From positions 81,717 through 145,716 of the forward strand of contig NZ_JADGMY010000025.1 of assembly GCF_015234515.1 (NCBI RefSeq): 64,000 nucleotides of DNA, given 5' to 3'. Made by a program: the position numbers and the translations under genes. Source of the DNA: Cellulomonas sp. Lineage in GTDB: Bacteria > Actinomycetota > Actinomycetes > Actinomycetales > Cellulomonadaceae. This document shows positions 16,046 through 23,160 of the stretch, piece by piece (position 1 is the stretch's first letter; each line of letters starts with the position of its first letter). Under the pieces are notes generated by a model. It had not been told where the DNA came from and made no database searches. It saw only the letters and a list, made by a program, of their open reading frames with translations.

Positions 16046-17551
16046 ATGGCTTCCAGCGAGGTCGGCCCGAGTCGTCGTCGCGCGGCTGGACGTACGGCGG
16101 GTGCGCGTCTGTCGGCGCGCAGCGCCGCCGTCCGTGGCGACCAGTATCAGTACGCGTTGGCGTGGCGGTACGCGTGCGACGCGGTGACTGATCCGGGCGT
16201 GGCGTCCATCAGCATCGAGGACCCATCCGGTGGTCACTTCGACGACGTCGTCGTGCGGCGACTCGATGACTCGCCGGATCGTTACTTCCAGGTCAAGAGC
16301 TCCAACTCTGGGTCGGTAGGCGTAGACGAGACGTGGTTGACGACTCCAGTTACGCCCGCCGGCCGCAGCCCTCTACAGCACTTCCACGCGACGTGGCAGA
16401 ACCTCCGTCAGGGAGACCGGCCATTCGAGCTGACGCTCTACACGAACCGAGGGATCGACAACAGCAACCCGATCCTGGGACGACTGCGTGACAACAAGGA
16501 CGCGCGCATCCGGGTAGCTGATCTGCGGTCCGCGACTGCGCGCAGCGACGCGGGGCGGGCGAGGTCGCGGTGGGCCGCGCACCTCGGCGTCAGCGAGGAC
16601 GAGCTCTATGCCTTCCTCTTGGACATGAGGTGGGTTCAGTCCGGGCCCGAGTCCGGGATCCGGGAGGACGCCGTCGCACTGATGCGCCTCGCGGGCCTGC
16701 GCTCCGACGACGCGGCCGTCGAGCTCGGAATCGCCTACATTCGAGAGCTCGTCACCGACGGTGTCGGACCACGGACCCGCGACCAGCTGCGTGACGACCT
16801 GGCCGCGCGCGACATGTTCGCGGGTGACGCCGAGCTCGTCCTGGCGGTCGACGCGATCGACTGGCCGAGCAGCCCTCACCACGCGCACGCCCGTCTCGAC
16901 TGGGTCGACCGGTTCGAGGGTGCCGAGGCCCGCGCCCGGTACCGGACCGTGGACGGCGAGGACTGGAACGGGTTGTTCCGCGCGGACCTGCAGCGAGTTC
17001 GAGAGCAGTTCGAGGCATACCCGACGCGGCGCGTCCACGTCACCGGGGCCATGCGCCTGGCCGTGAACTTCGCAGTCGGCTTCGAGCTGCCGGACGTGCG
17101 CCGCTGGGTCCTGTCGACCGACCAGCGCGGGACCATCTGGCGGACCGAGGCGCAGCCGAGCACCGAGGCGACGGCGTCCCTCTCGAAGGTCGACGTCCAG
17201 CAGGGCGAGGAGGTGGCCGTCGCGGTAGCGCTGTCCAACGACATCAGCGACGACGTCCTGGACTACCTTCGCGACCACCGGTTGCCTGTCTCCCGCCTGC
17301 TGGTCCTGACTCCTGAAGGTGGGCCCGGGCCATCATCGGTGCCCGACGACGGGTGGCTCGTCAACTGGGCTCACAGCGCTCGCGACCAGGTCAGGGCGTC
17401 GGCTCGACGAGCCACTGGTGTCCACCTGTTCATGAGCGCACCCGCGGGTGCGGCCCTGTTCCTGGGCCACCGGTGGAACACCATCCCGGGCCCGCTGACC
17501 GTCTACGACTTCGACGGCCGCGAGTACTTCCCGACCTTCACCTTCGTGTAG
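16046..17551 (+). CDS. cap4: CBASS effector Cap4: nuclease-SAVED fusion
   Basis: The 501-residue protein starts at an ATG behind a GGAGG site. Its N-terminal third has the DUF4297/Cap4-type PD-(D/E)xK nuclease pattern: GDQYQYALAWRYACDAV, then HFDDVVVRR with Asp66-67, and YFQVKSS with Gln82-x-Lys84. The C-terminal part from about residue 315 matches a SAVED domain (VTGAMRLAVNFAVGFELP, VAVALSNDISDDVLDYL, GVHLFMSAPAGAALFLGHRWN). In known systems SAVED binds the cyclic oligonucleotide made by the CD-NTase and switches on DNA degradation. It lies 121 bp upstream of the CD-NTase in the same direction, as expected for a CdnD-Cap4-type locus. Confidence 0.85.
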   Translation: MASSEVGPSRRRAAGRTAGARLSARSAAVRGDQYQYALAWRYACDAVTDPGVASISIEDPSGGHFDDVVVRRLDDSPDRYFQVKSSNSGSVGVDETWLTTPVTPAGRSPLQHFHATWQNLRQGDRPFELTLYTNRGIDNSNPILGRLRDNKDARIRVADLRSATARSDAGRARSRWAAHLGVSEDELYAFLLDMRWVQSGPESGIREDAVALMRLAGLRSDDAAVELGIAYIRELVTDGVGPRTRDQLRDDLAARDMFAGDAELVLAVDAIDWPSSPHHAHARLDWVDRFEGAEARARYRTVDGEDWNGLFRADLQRVREQFEAYPTRRVHVTGAMRLAVNFAVGFELPDVRRWVLSTDQRGTIWRTEAQPSTEATASLSKVDVQQGEEVAVAVALSNDISDDVLDYLRDHRLPVSRLLVLTPEGGPGPSSVPDDGWLVNWAHSARDQVRASARRATGVHLFMSAPAGAALFLGHRWNTIPGPLTVYDFDGREYFPTFTFV

Positions 17552-17672
17552 TCGCCCTCCGTCGACGGCGCTGGCGTCACGCACGGCGCGCACCCGTACT
17601 TGTCTCGATGTCGGAGGTAGTGAGTAACGTGCCACCCAGTGGCCCCACCCGCGGGCCGATCGGAGCACCCAC

Positions 17673-18629
17673 ATGGACGTGAGCAGCGCGTTCGAGGACT
17701 TCCGCAATGCCGTCGACGCCTCCCCTGACGACGTGTCCGAGGCGCGCTGTCGCCGCGACCTCTTCCGGGACGCGCTCCTCGCCTATGGCGACATCATCGA
17801 GATCGTGCCTTCCGGCGCGATCGCTAGGGGCACGCACAAGCACCCGATCCACGACGTCGACCTGATCGCGATCTACCGCGACGACGACCACACCGACTGG
17901 GGCCAGCCCGGGACCTCCGCCGACGACGCCCTGGGCGAGACGGGCTCCCGCATCAACGAACAGCTCGGGATGACCAACGGCCTGCTCGACCAGCAGGTCC
18001 GGCTGGCGTCCCCGCGCAACCACGCCGTGAAGTGTTTCCTCGACGATCCCGACGACCCAGGAGCATTCACGGTGGACGTGGTTCCCGCGTTCCGCCGCGA
18101 CGGCATGCTCCTCATCCCGCAGTCCGCGACCGCGACCTGGATCCCGAGCAACCCGGAATACCTCATCGAGCAGGTCGCCAAGCGTCACGCCGAGTGGGAC
18201 AAGTTCGCGAGTTCGGTGCGGATGCTGAAGGCATGGGGAGCCGGGCAGCACACCAAGATCAAGTCGCTCGTGATGGAGGTCCTCGCGCTCGAGCACCTCC
18301 CGGCGGCCAGCAACCGCCCGACGGCGATCGCGCAGTTCTTCTCCTCTGCCGCATGGCACCTGGAGAACGGCGGCACGGTGGAAGACCCGGCCAAGGTCTG
18401 CGGGGAGATCCAGGCGGACCTGGACAGCGATGCCGTGGCGGATCTTCTGCGCCTCGCGGCCGACACCGCGACCCGGGCACTGCAGGCCGTGCGTAGCAAC
18501 GACCCACACCGAGCCATCTCGCTGTGGGGAGAGGTGTTCGGCCCCGAGTTCCCGGCGCCGACGGGCCAGAACCCCGCCGCGGCCGTGGTCGCCACCCCGC
18601 GGCCGGTCAAGGACACACCGCAGGGGTGA
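17673..18629 (+). CDS. cdnD: CBASS CD-NTase (cGAS/DncV-like nucleotidyltransferase)
   Basis: This 318-residue protein has the nucleotidyltransferase core of CD-NTases. The motif PSGAIARGTHKHPIHDVDLIAIY (about residues 49-71, given in parts as GAIARGT and HDVDL) provides the metal-binding Asp pair. A third acidic strand is TVDVVPAF near residue 131. It should make a cyclic oligonucleotide signal on phage infection for the Cap4 effector. The last 25 residues are Pro/Ala/Thr-rich and flexible and end in Gly, the residue type through which Cap2 conjugates CD-NTases. Its stop overlaps the GTG of the E2 gene. The clade (CdnD) is inferred from the Cap4 neighbour. Confidence 0.85.
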   Translation: MDVSSAFEDFRNAVDASPDDVSEARCRRDLFRDALLAYGDIIEIVPSGAIARGTHKHPIHDVDLIAIYRDDDHTDWGQPGTSADDALGETGSRINEQLGMTNGLLDQQVRLASPRNHAVKCFLDDPDDPGAFTVDVVPAFRRDGMLLIPQSATATWIPSNPEYLIEQVAKRHAEWDKFASSVRMLKAWGAGQHTKIKSLVMEVLALEHLPAASNRPTAIAQFFSSAAWHLENGGTVEDPAKVCGEIQADLDSDAVADLLRLAADTATRALQAVRSNDPHRAISLWGEVFGPEFPAPTGQNPAAAVVATPRPVKDTPQG

Positions 18630-19201
18630 GCTCCGTGCCGAGCGACCCCGTCTACTGGACCGACGTCGACCAGCGCCGGCTGCAGATGGACCTCGCGGAT
18701 GTTGCCGCACTGGCACCCGACCTCACGTTCGAGCCACCTCCAGGCGTCGACGGCGCGCATCAAGGGGCCTGGACCGGCGACCTGCCGCTGTGGCCCTTCC
18801 AGCGGGACCGACCCGACGGCCTTACCGAGCTGCTCCCGCGCGGCCTTCGGGTGCAGGTCCGGTGCTCGGCAGCCCACCCCGTGGTCCCACCGGAAATCGT
18901 CCCCGTCGACCCGGAGCCCCTGCTCGTCGAACGCAGCATGAACCTGTGGCACGTGGCTCCTCACGGACAGCTTTGCCTCATGCAGTCCTACGGGGCGTGG
19001 ACGCCGTCCGACCGGGTCAGCCACCTGCTGCTCAAGGCGTGCGGCTGGCACATCGAGTACGCGCTCATGAAGGCGGGGGTCGTCGAGGCGATGAGCGAGC
19101 GCGGCATCGTCGAGGACGACAGTCGCGACCACCTCGTGCGGGCCGCAGTCGAGGCGAACCGCGCGACGGGCACCAAACCGCGGAGGTCGACCGATGGCTA
19201 G
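18626..19201 (+). CDS. Stand-alone E2-like ubiquitin-conjugating protein of CBASS
   Basis: The 191-residue protein begins with a GTG overlapping the CD-NTase stop. Its middle, RVQVRCSAAHPVVPPEIVPVDPEPLL followed by LWHVAPHGQLCLMQSYGAW, is the UBC/E2-type fold core. Candidate catalytic Cys117 lies in the HGQLCL motif and is followed by Trp. In type II CBASS the E2 is normally the N-terminal domain of Cap2, whose E1 domain activates the CD-NTase C-terminus and passes it to this Cys. Here it is a separate polypeptide, overlapping the E1 gene by 8 bp, so the two probably work as a complex. Confidence 0.8.
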   Translation: MSSVPSDPVYWTDVDQRRLQMDLADVAALAPDLTFEPPPGVDGAHQGAWTGDLPLWPFQRDRPDGLTELLPRGLRVQVRCSAAHPVVPPEIVPVDPEPLLVERSMNLWHVAPHGQLCLMQSYGAWTPSDRVSHLLLKACGWHIEYALMKAGVVEAMSERGIVEDDSRDHLVRAAVEANRATGTKPRRSTDG

Positions 19202-20486
19202 ACCCCGAGCGCTCGTCGCTTTGACCCGCGAGGCGATCGAGAAGATGGCGAACTCACCCGTGGCCGGCGGCGACCTGACGTTCACTCACTCGTCGGCCGA
19301 CGACATCTACGTGGCGAGCGCGGTCGAGTCGGTCAACGGGAACCTCCTGCCCGTGACGGACCTTCGCGCGTTCAGCGCGCTGGCACGGGCGGACCGATCC
19401 GTTCGCGGCCAGTGGTTGCGCGACGTCCCGCTTGACGTGCACCTCGCCCACTTCGACATGTCCCGCCGGCCGGGATCGGCGCTCCCGCTCGCCATATTCC
19501 AAGAGGTTGTCGACGGCACGCGTGCCCCTCGCGGAAACGCCTACCCGCTCGTGACGCAGGTCGCGAACGTGCCGAAGGAGCTGGCCGACGTCGGCGTGCC
19601 GACGTATGCGGGCTGGTCGGTGGACGACGTCGGCGCCCAGCCGCTTGCGGTCGAGATCGAACCCGAGGTGACAGGGATCGGCAGGCTCGCCCTGCAGTGG
19701 CCGGTAGCGGACCTCCAGGCGCGCCGTGTGGTTCTCGCGGGTGCAGGCAGCATCGGCGGGGCGGTCGGCGAGACTTTGGCCGCCTACGGCGTCGGGCGGA
19801 TCGACCTCGTCGATCCGGACCGCCTGCTGTGGCACAACACGGTTCGTCACGTGCTCGGGCCGCAGAGCGTGGGCAGGACCAAGGTCAGCGCCCTTGCCGA
19901 GCACATCAACGCACGGTGGCCGCAGACGCGCGCCGTCGGGCACACGCTCGACGTGGTCGAGGAGGCGCACCACCTGCGCCCCCTGCTCGAGGGAGCCGAT
20001 CTGGTGGTGTGCGCGGCCGACGGGATCGCCCCGCGGCGTGCAGTGAGCCACCTCGCGCGCCGTGCCCATCTCCCTGCGGTCCTGGTCTGCGTCCTGGACG
20101 ACGGCGGCGTCGGCGAAGTCCTGCGGCTTCGCCCTGGCCGCCGGCACGGATGTCTGATGTGCCAGCGGCAGGCGCTGGCGGAGCAGGGTGCTATCGACGC
20201 CGAGGGCGACCAGGAGCTCGACTACGGCACCGGAGTGCTGCACAAGCCGATGACCGCCGTGGGGCCAGACCTGCGGTTGGTCGCTGACTTCGCCGCGAAG
20301 ATCGCTGTCGCGACGCTGCTCGAGGCGAGCGGACACGGTGACCAGAGGTTGCCCGGCGAACACGCCGTCCTGGCGCTGCGGACCGGGAATGACCTCGCCG
20401 CGCCCTACGACCCCCCAACCCTGGGCATGGTGCACTGGCACCCGGCCCATCCACCGCGACAGGGCTGCTGGAGCTGCGAGCCGTGA
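19194..20486 (+). CDS. Stand-alone E1-like (ThiF-type) adenylation protein of CBASS
   Basis: The 430-residue protein has an N-terminal region of about 170 residues of unknown fold. It is followed by an E1/ThiF adenylation domain: GAGSIGG at 183-189, DLVDPDRLLWHNTVRHVLG with the conserved Asp and Arg, and VVCAADG. Cys320, Cys323, Cys425 and Cys428 form a likely zinc site. It corresponds to the second and third parts of Cap2, the fused E2-E1 of type II CBASS, and should adenylate the C-terminal Gly of the CD-NTase. Cys273 or Cys299 could be the thioester cysteine, but this is uncertain. It overlaps the JAB gene by 4 bp. Confidence 0.82.
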   Translation: MARPRALVALTREAIEKMANSPVAGGDLTFTHSSADDIYVASAVESVNGNLLPVTDLRAFSALARADRSVRGQWLRDVPLDVHLAHFDMSRRPGSALPLAIFQEVVDGTRAPRGNAYPLVTQVANVPKELADVGVPTYAGWSVDDVGAQPLAVEIEPEVTGIGRLALQWPVADLQARRVVLAGAGSIGGAVGETLAAYGVGRIDLVDPDRLLWHNTVRHVLGPQSVGRTKVSALAEHINARWPQTRAVGHTLDVVEEAHHLRPLLEGADLVVCAADGIAPRRAVSHLARRAHLPAVLVCVLDDGGVGEVLRLRPGRRHGCLMCQRQALAEQGAIDAEGDQELDYGTGVLHKPMTAVGPDLRLVADFAAKIAVATLLEASGHGDQRLPGEHAVLALRTGNDLAAPYDPPTLGMVHWHPAHPPRQGCWSCEP

Positions 20487-20965
20487 CCGACACGAGCCCA
20501 CAGTCCTGGACGATCGTCGTTCCCCGATTGGTGCTCCGAGGGATGCTCAACGAGGCAGCCGCGGGAGGCTGCACACTAGAGACCGGCGGGATCCTCCTGG
20601 GCCATGACGACGAAGCGGGAGGATCGACTCGCCTCACAGCGGCCGGTGCGCCCGGTCCGCACGCGGTGCGCGAGCCCCGATTCTTCCTGCGCGACCTGAA
20701 CCACGCGCGGATGCTTGCTGCCCAAGCGTGGGCGCACGACCGCTCGCAGTGGGTCGGCGAGTGGCACACGCATCCACTGGGCCACCCGGTGCCCAGTGAG
20801 CTGGACTTGCGGTCCTACACCTCCCACGTCCACGACCCGGAACTGGGCTTCCGCCGATTCATCAGCGTGATCGTGGCGTCGACCGTCACCGGAGAGTTGA
20901 CCCTCGGCGGCTGGGCCGTCGATGGCAACACGGTGCAGGTCGCCGACGTCAAGGTCGTCGAGTAG
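20483..20965 (+). CDS. cap3: JAB/JAMM isopeptidase of CBASS (Cap3)
   Basis: The 160-residue protein has a complete JAMM zinc-protease site. It comprises Glu33 in ETGGILLG and the His95-x-His97-x7-Ser105-x2-Asp108 motif in EWHTHPLGHPVPSELDL. In type II CBASS, Cap3 cuts the Cap2-made linkage between the CD-NTase and its targets and so reverses priming. The start overlaps the E1 stop, and it is the last gene of the overlapping CD-NTase-E2-E1-JAB operon. There is no signal peptide. The length is typical of stand-alone JAB proteins. Confidence 0.88.
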   Translation: MTDTSPQSWTIVVPRLVLRGMLNEAAAGGCTLETGGILLGHDDEAGGSTRLTAAGAPGPHAVREPRFFLRDLNHARMLAAQAWAHDRSQWVGEWHTHPLGHPVPSELDLRSYTSHVHDPELGFRRFISVIVASTVTGELTLGGWAVDGNTVQVADVKVVE

Positions 20966-21169
20966 CCGCCGCCGGCAGCCTCTCAGTGACGACGTGTTTC
21001 ACTGGCCTCGGGCGCTCATCGGCGGACTCACCTACCTGCGGAACTGGGAGCCCTCCAGGACCTCGTCGTTGGCGTCTCGGGGATGTCCTGCCCAGTCCCT
21101 CGTGCGCACCTGGTCGGACATCCCCGGGCCGCAAAGCGCGCTACCCGCCGTAAGTTCTCGGTCGAGAGC

Positions 21170-21847
21170 TCAATCGTTCAGCAACGCGGGGGCGCACGCT
21201 TCCAGCAGCAAACGTCCGCCATCTGTGGCCGGGCCCTCGGCGCGGCTCACCGAAAAGCGTTTGGATGCCTCGCGGACGAGGTTGCCGGCGACACCCCGGC
21301 GCCGCCACGCCTGCGCCGTCCATATGTGCGCCAGCGACTCGTACTCGGCGTCTCCGTCGCGGTCATGAAGGATCACGAACCCGGTTATGGTCCCGGTCCA
21401 ATGCGCCCTCTCACCCAGAGCGAGGCACTTATACGGCGCCACCGACAACAGCCAGATCCCGGCCTCGCCGGGCGCGTGATCCCAGGCGCACTCGCGTCTG
21501 TAGGCGCGACTGGCTCGGGCGAGGGCAGAGGAGGGCCACTCGCCGAAATCGGACAGGCCAGGAGGATCGTCGTGAACACGGCCATCGAGGTCGGCCTGCA
21601 GGGTGACTGATGACCACGGGTCACCCGATGGTTTCGATCCTGCCCATGTGATGGTCGGGCCGAGAACTGCGGCGGCGTTTTCTCGGGCCAGATCGACGAG
21701 CTGCTCAAGATCGTCAACAACGTCCTGAAGATCGGCGTCGTCCCCTACCGTGAGCGTCTCAGGCGGTATCAGGCTGCGTAGTGCTTGATGCGCGGCCCGG
21801 AACGAGGCATCGAGGTCCGAGTTCAGGAGAGGGTCTTCGGCGTTCAT
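21170..21847 (-). CDS. GNAT-like acetyltransferase domain protein
   Basis: The C-terminal part of this 225-residue protein has a GNAT-type core. A strand TGFVILHDR is followed by ESLAHIWTAQAWRRRGVAGNLVREASKRF, where RRRGVAG is the acetyl-CoA pyrophosphate loop. The first 120 residues are acidic and unassigned. The substrate is unknown. It is encoded opposite to the CBASS operon and converges with it about 200 bp downstream of the JAB gene. The ATG start at 21847 has no strong ribosome-binding site. Confidence 0.65.
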   Translation of the reverse strand: MNAEDPLLNSDLDASFRAAHQALRSLIPPETLTVGDDADLQDVVDDLEQLVDLARENAAAVLGPTITWAGSKPSGDPWSSVTLQADLDGRVHDDPPGLSDFGEWPSSALARASRAYRRECAWDHAPGEAGIWLLSVAPYKCLALGERAHWTGTITGFVILHDRDGDAEYESLAHIWTAQAWRRRGVAGNLVREASKRFSVSRAEGPATDGGRLLLEACAPALLND

Positions 21848-22289
21848 CGCTGCTCCTCGTGGGGTGCTAGGTGAAATCGCGGTGACGATTCAACAACAGG
21901 CGGCTGTTAGGCGACACGGGTTTGGGCCACAAGGAGGTTCTGTCTTCGACGTCGACCAGGCTCCACCCAAGTCTTACGCGGAGATCGAGGCCCCTGTGCC
22001 GACCTGCTACGACGCCTCCGCACTCTCTTGCGAGCGGACCGCCTCTCCTGTTGCAGGGGCTCACGGAGCTTGTCCGCCGCCCAACGCGCTGACCTGCGCA
22101 CTGACGGGGGCGGGAGACGGTCGCTGTCCCACCTTCGTGTCCGGATCCTCGCGGAAGGCGCGAGGGCGAGCCGATCTCGCGGCCATGCCGATGAGCGAGA
22201 CGGTACTGTCCCGCGCTTGCGAACCCGGAGGTCCCGCTGCGGCTCGTGTAGCCCTTCGCTGCCCCAGGCGACTGGGTTCCGAGGCTGGC
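21848..22289. other. 442-bp intergenic region holding repeat copy 6
   Basis: The stretch separates two minus-strand genes and has lower GC near its left end. It contains repeat copy 6 at 22051-22152. Open frames across it are short or Arg/Pro-rich and were not accepted. No promoter could be placed with confidence. Confidence 0.4.
22051..22152 (+). repeat. Palindromic interspersed repeat, copy 6 (subtype B)
   Basis: It begins TTGCAGGGGCTCACGGAGCTT, slightly diverged from the other left ends. The centre is CTGACCTGCGCACTGACGGG, with a GGGAGACGGTCGCTGTCCCAC stem, and the end is GTGTCCGGATCCTCG. It is the rightmost copy, 8 kb from copy 5 and beyond the CBASS operon, so the family brackets the whole accessory island. 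Confidence 0.72.
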
Positions 22290-22604
22290 CTACGCCACGG
22301 TCTCCCGGCGGACGTACACCCACGACGAAGTGCCGTCCTCAAGTTCTCGCGGCATCGGTACGGGCCGGTGGACAGCCGCAAAGTCGGTCGACAGCTCTGG
22401 GTGGACGTCCGCGATCACCTCAGTCTCGGCGCACGAGACCACTTCTCGCTCCGCCTCGGTGATCGCCCCCTCGTAAGCGAAGCGAGCCACGACACAGTCT
22501 TCGACCAGCCCAAGGCTCACCCACCGCAGATCGGGAGTGACCTCGCCCCACAGGGATCGGCTCACCGAGGCCAGCACCCCCAGCCATCGCTCGTCATGGG
22601 CCAC
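22290..22604 (-). CDS. Small hypothetical protein
   Basis: This 104-residue acidic protein begins MAHDERWLGVLASVSRSLWGEV. Later segments VEDCVVARFAYEGAITEAEREVVSCAETEVIADV suggest an alpha-beta fold. This pattern is seen in small DUF and toxin-immunity proteins of actinobacteria, but no family could be named. No signal peptide or membrane helix is visible. It is the last gene of the island before the dnaK operon. Confidence 0.6.
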   Translation of the reverse strand: MAHDERWLGVLASVSRSLWGEVTPDLRWVSLGLVEDCVVARFAYEGAITEAEREVVSCAETEVIADVHPELSTDFAAVHRPVPMPRELEDGTSSWVYVRRETVA

Positions 22605-22879
22605 ACCTCGACGATACCGACCAGCTGGGGCTTGGTGTTGGTTCGCGCCGAATGTGGCGGACCGCCGGCCCCGTGACCTCGGCTTTCGCGACGAGGTGGC
22701 GGAGGCGCGTTCTCACTGAAGTGGCGGGTTCTACGCGCGCGAGTGTGGGACCGGATCTTGCGGACCGGCAGCCCGTGCAGCGCCCGGTCACCGTCGAGGG
22801 AGCGCAGTGAGGTGACCGCCGGGTCGCCCGCATCGGTGACGTGCTGCACCTCGGTCTGGAGCAGCGCCTCGGTGGTCAT
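22562..22879 (-). pseudogene. Possible degraded gene fragment
   Basis: A frame of 105 codons from the ATG ending at 22879 starts with a protein-like stretch (MTTEALLQTEVQHVTDAGDP, then LRSLDGDRALHGLP). It becomes Arg/Pro-rich and overlaps the start of the 22290-22604 gene by 43 bp. The first 45 codons may be the remnant of a real gene. Close upstream lies an array of GTGACA/GATGACA words like those near insertion-sequence ends. No function can be assigned. Confidence 0.25.
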
Positions 22880-22894
22880 GCGGTCAGCGTGGCA

Positions 22895-22960
22895 GGTGAC
22901 AAGTCGGTGACAACGCGACATCGGATGACAGATCGATGACAAAAGACAGGTCAGATGACT
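22895..22960. repeat. Array of GTGACA/GATGACA direct repeats
   Basis: Five copies of (G)RTGAC occur at about 22895, 22906, 22924, 22935 and 22954, with alternating spacings of 11 and 18-19 bp. On the minus strand they read as paired TGTCAYC words. Such arrays resemble the multiple short repeats at termini of some actinobacterial insertion sequences, or a regulator-binding array. They sit between a gene fragment and the dnaK promoter region. Confidence 0.45.
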
Positions 22961-23022
22961 TCCTACAGAAGGGGCTGATGCACGAGGAGGTGACAGCCGG
23001 GAACAAACTCGCGCCCTCCAAG

Positions 23023-23043
23023 GTTGAGCCCATCAGACTCAAC
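23023..23043 (+). promoter_or_regulatory. HAIR-like HspR operator 1 of dnaK
   Basis: The sequence GTTGAGC-N7-ACTCAAC matches the HspR-associated inverted repeat (CTTGAGT-N7-ACTCAAG) in its TTGAG and ACTCAA cores with exact N7 spacing. It lies about 120 bp upstream of the dnaK start and 64 bp from a second site. HspR encoded at the end of this operon should bind here and repress at normal temperature. Confidence 0.75.
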
Positions 23044-23086
23044 TTCCGCCGTCTGAAGTTGGCACGCGCCCCGCGCGCCCCCCAGA

Positions 23087-23107
23087 CTTGAGCGCGGCGG
23101 ACTCAAG
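23087..23107 (+). promoter_or_regulatory. HAIR HspR operator 2 of dnaK
   Basis: CTTGAGC-N7-ACTCAAG differs from the HAIR consensus at one base. It lies 54 bp upstream of the dnaK ATG, close to the expected promoter. Together with the upstream site it supports HspR autoregulation of dnaK-grpE-dnaJ-hspR. Confidence 0.88.
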
Positions 23108-23160
23108 ACGTCCCGAACGACCGCAGTCGGAGCCCCTGGCTCCAGGAAGAAGGCACACAC

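Noticed and set aside
10321..22152. Integron attC sites as an explanation of the palindromic repeats
   Set aside because: The core GTTRRRY/RYYYAAC boxes expected at attC ends are not present, genes between copies lie on both strands, and no integrase gene is visible.
23044..23160. CIRCE (HrcA) operator upstream of dnaK
   Set aside because: No TTAGCACTC-N9-GAGTGCTAA match was seen; the HAIR sites explain the regulation.
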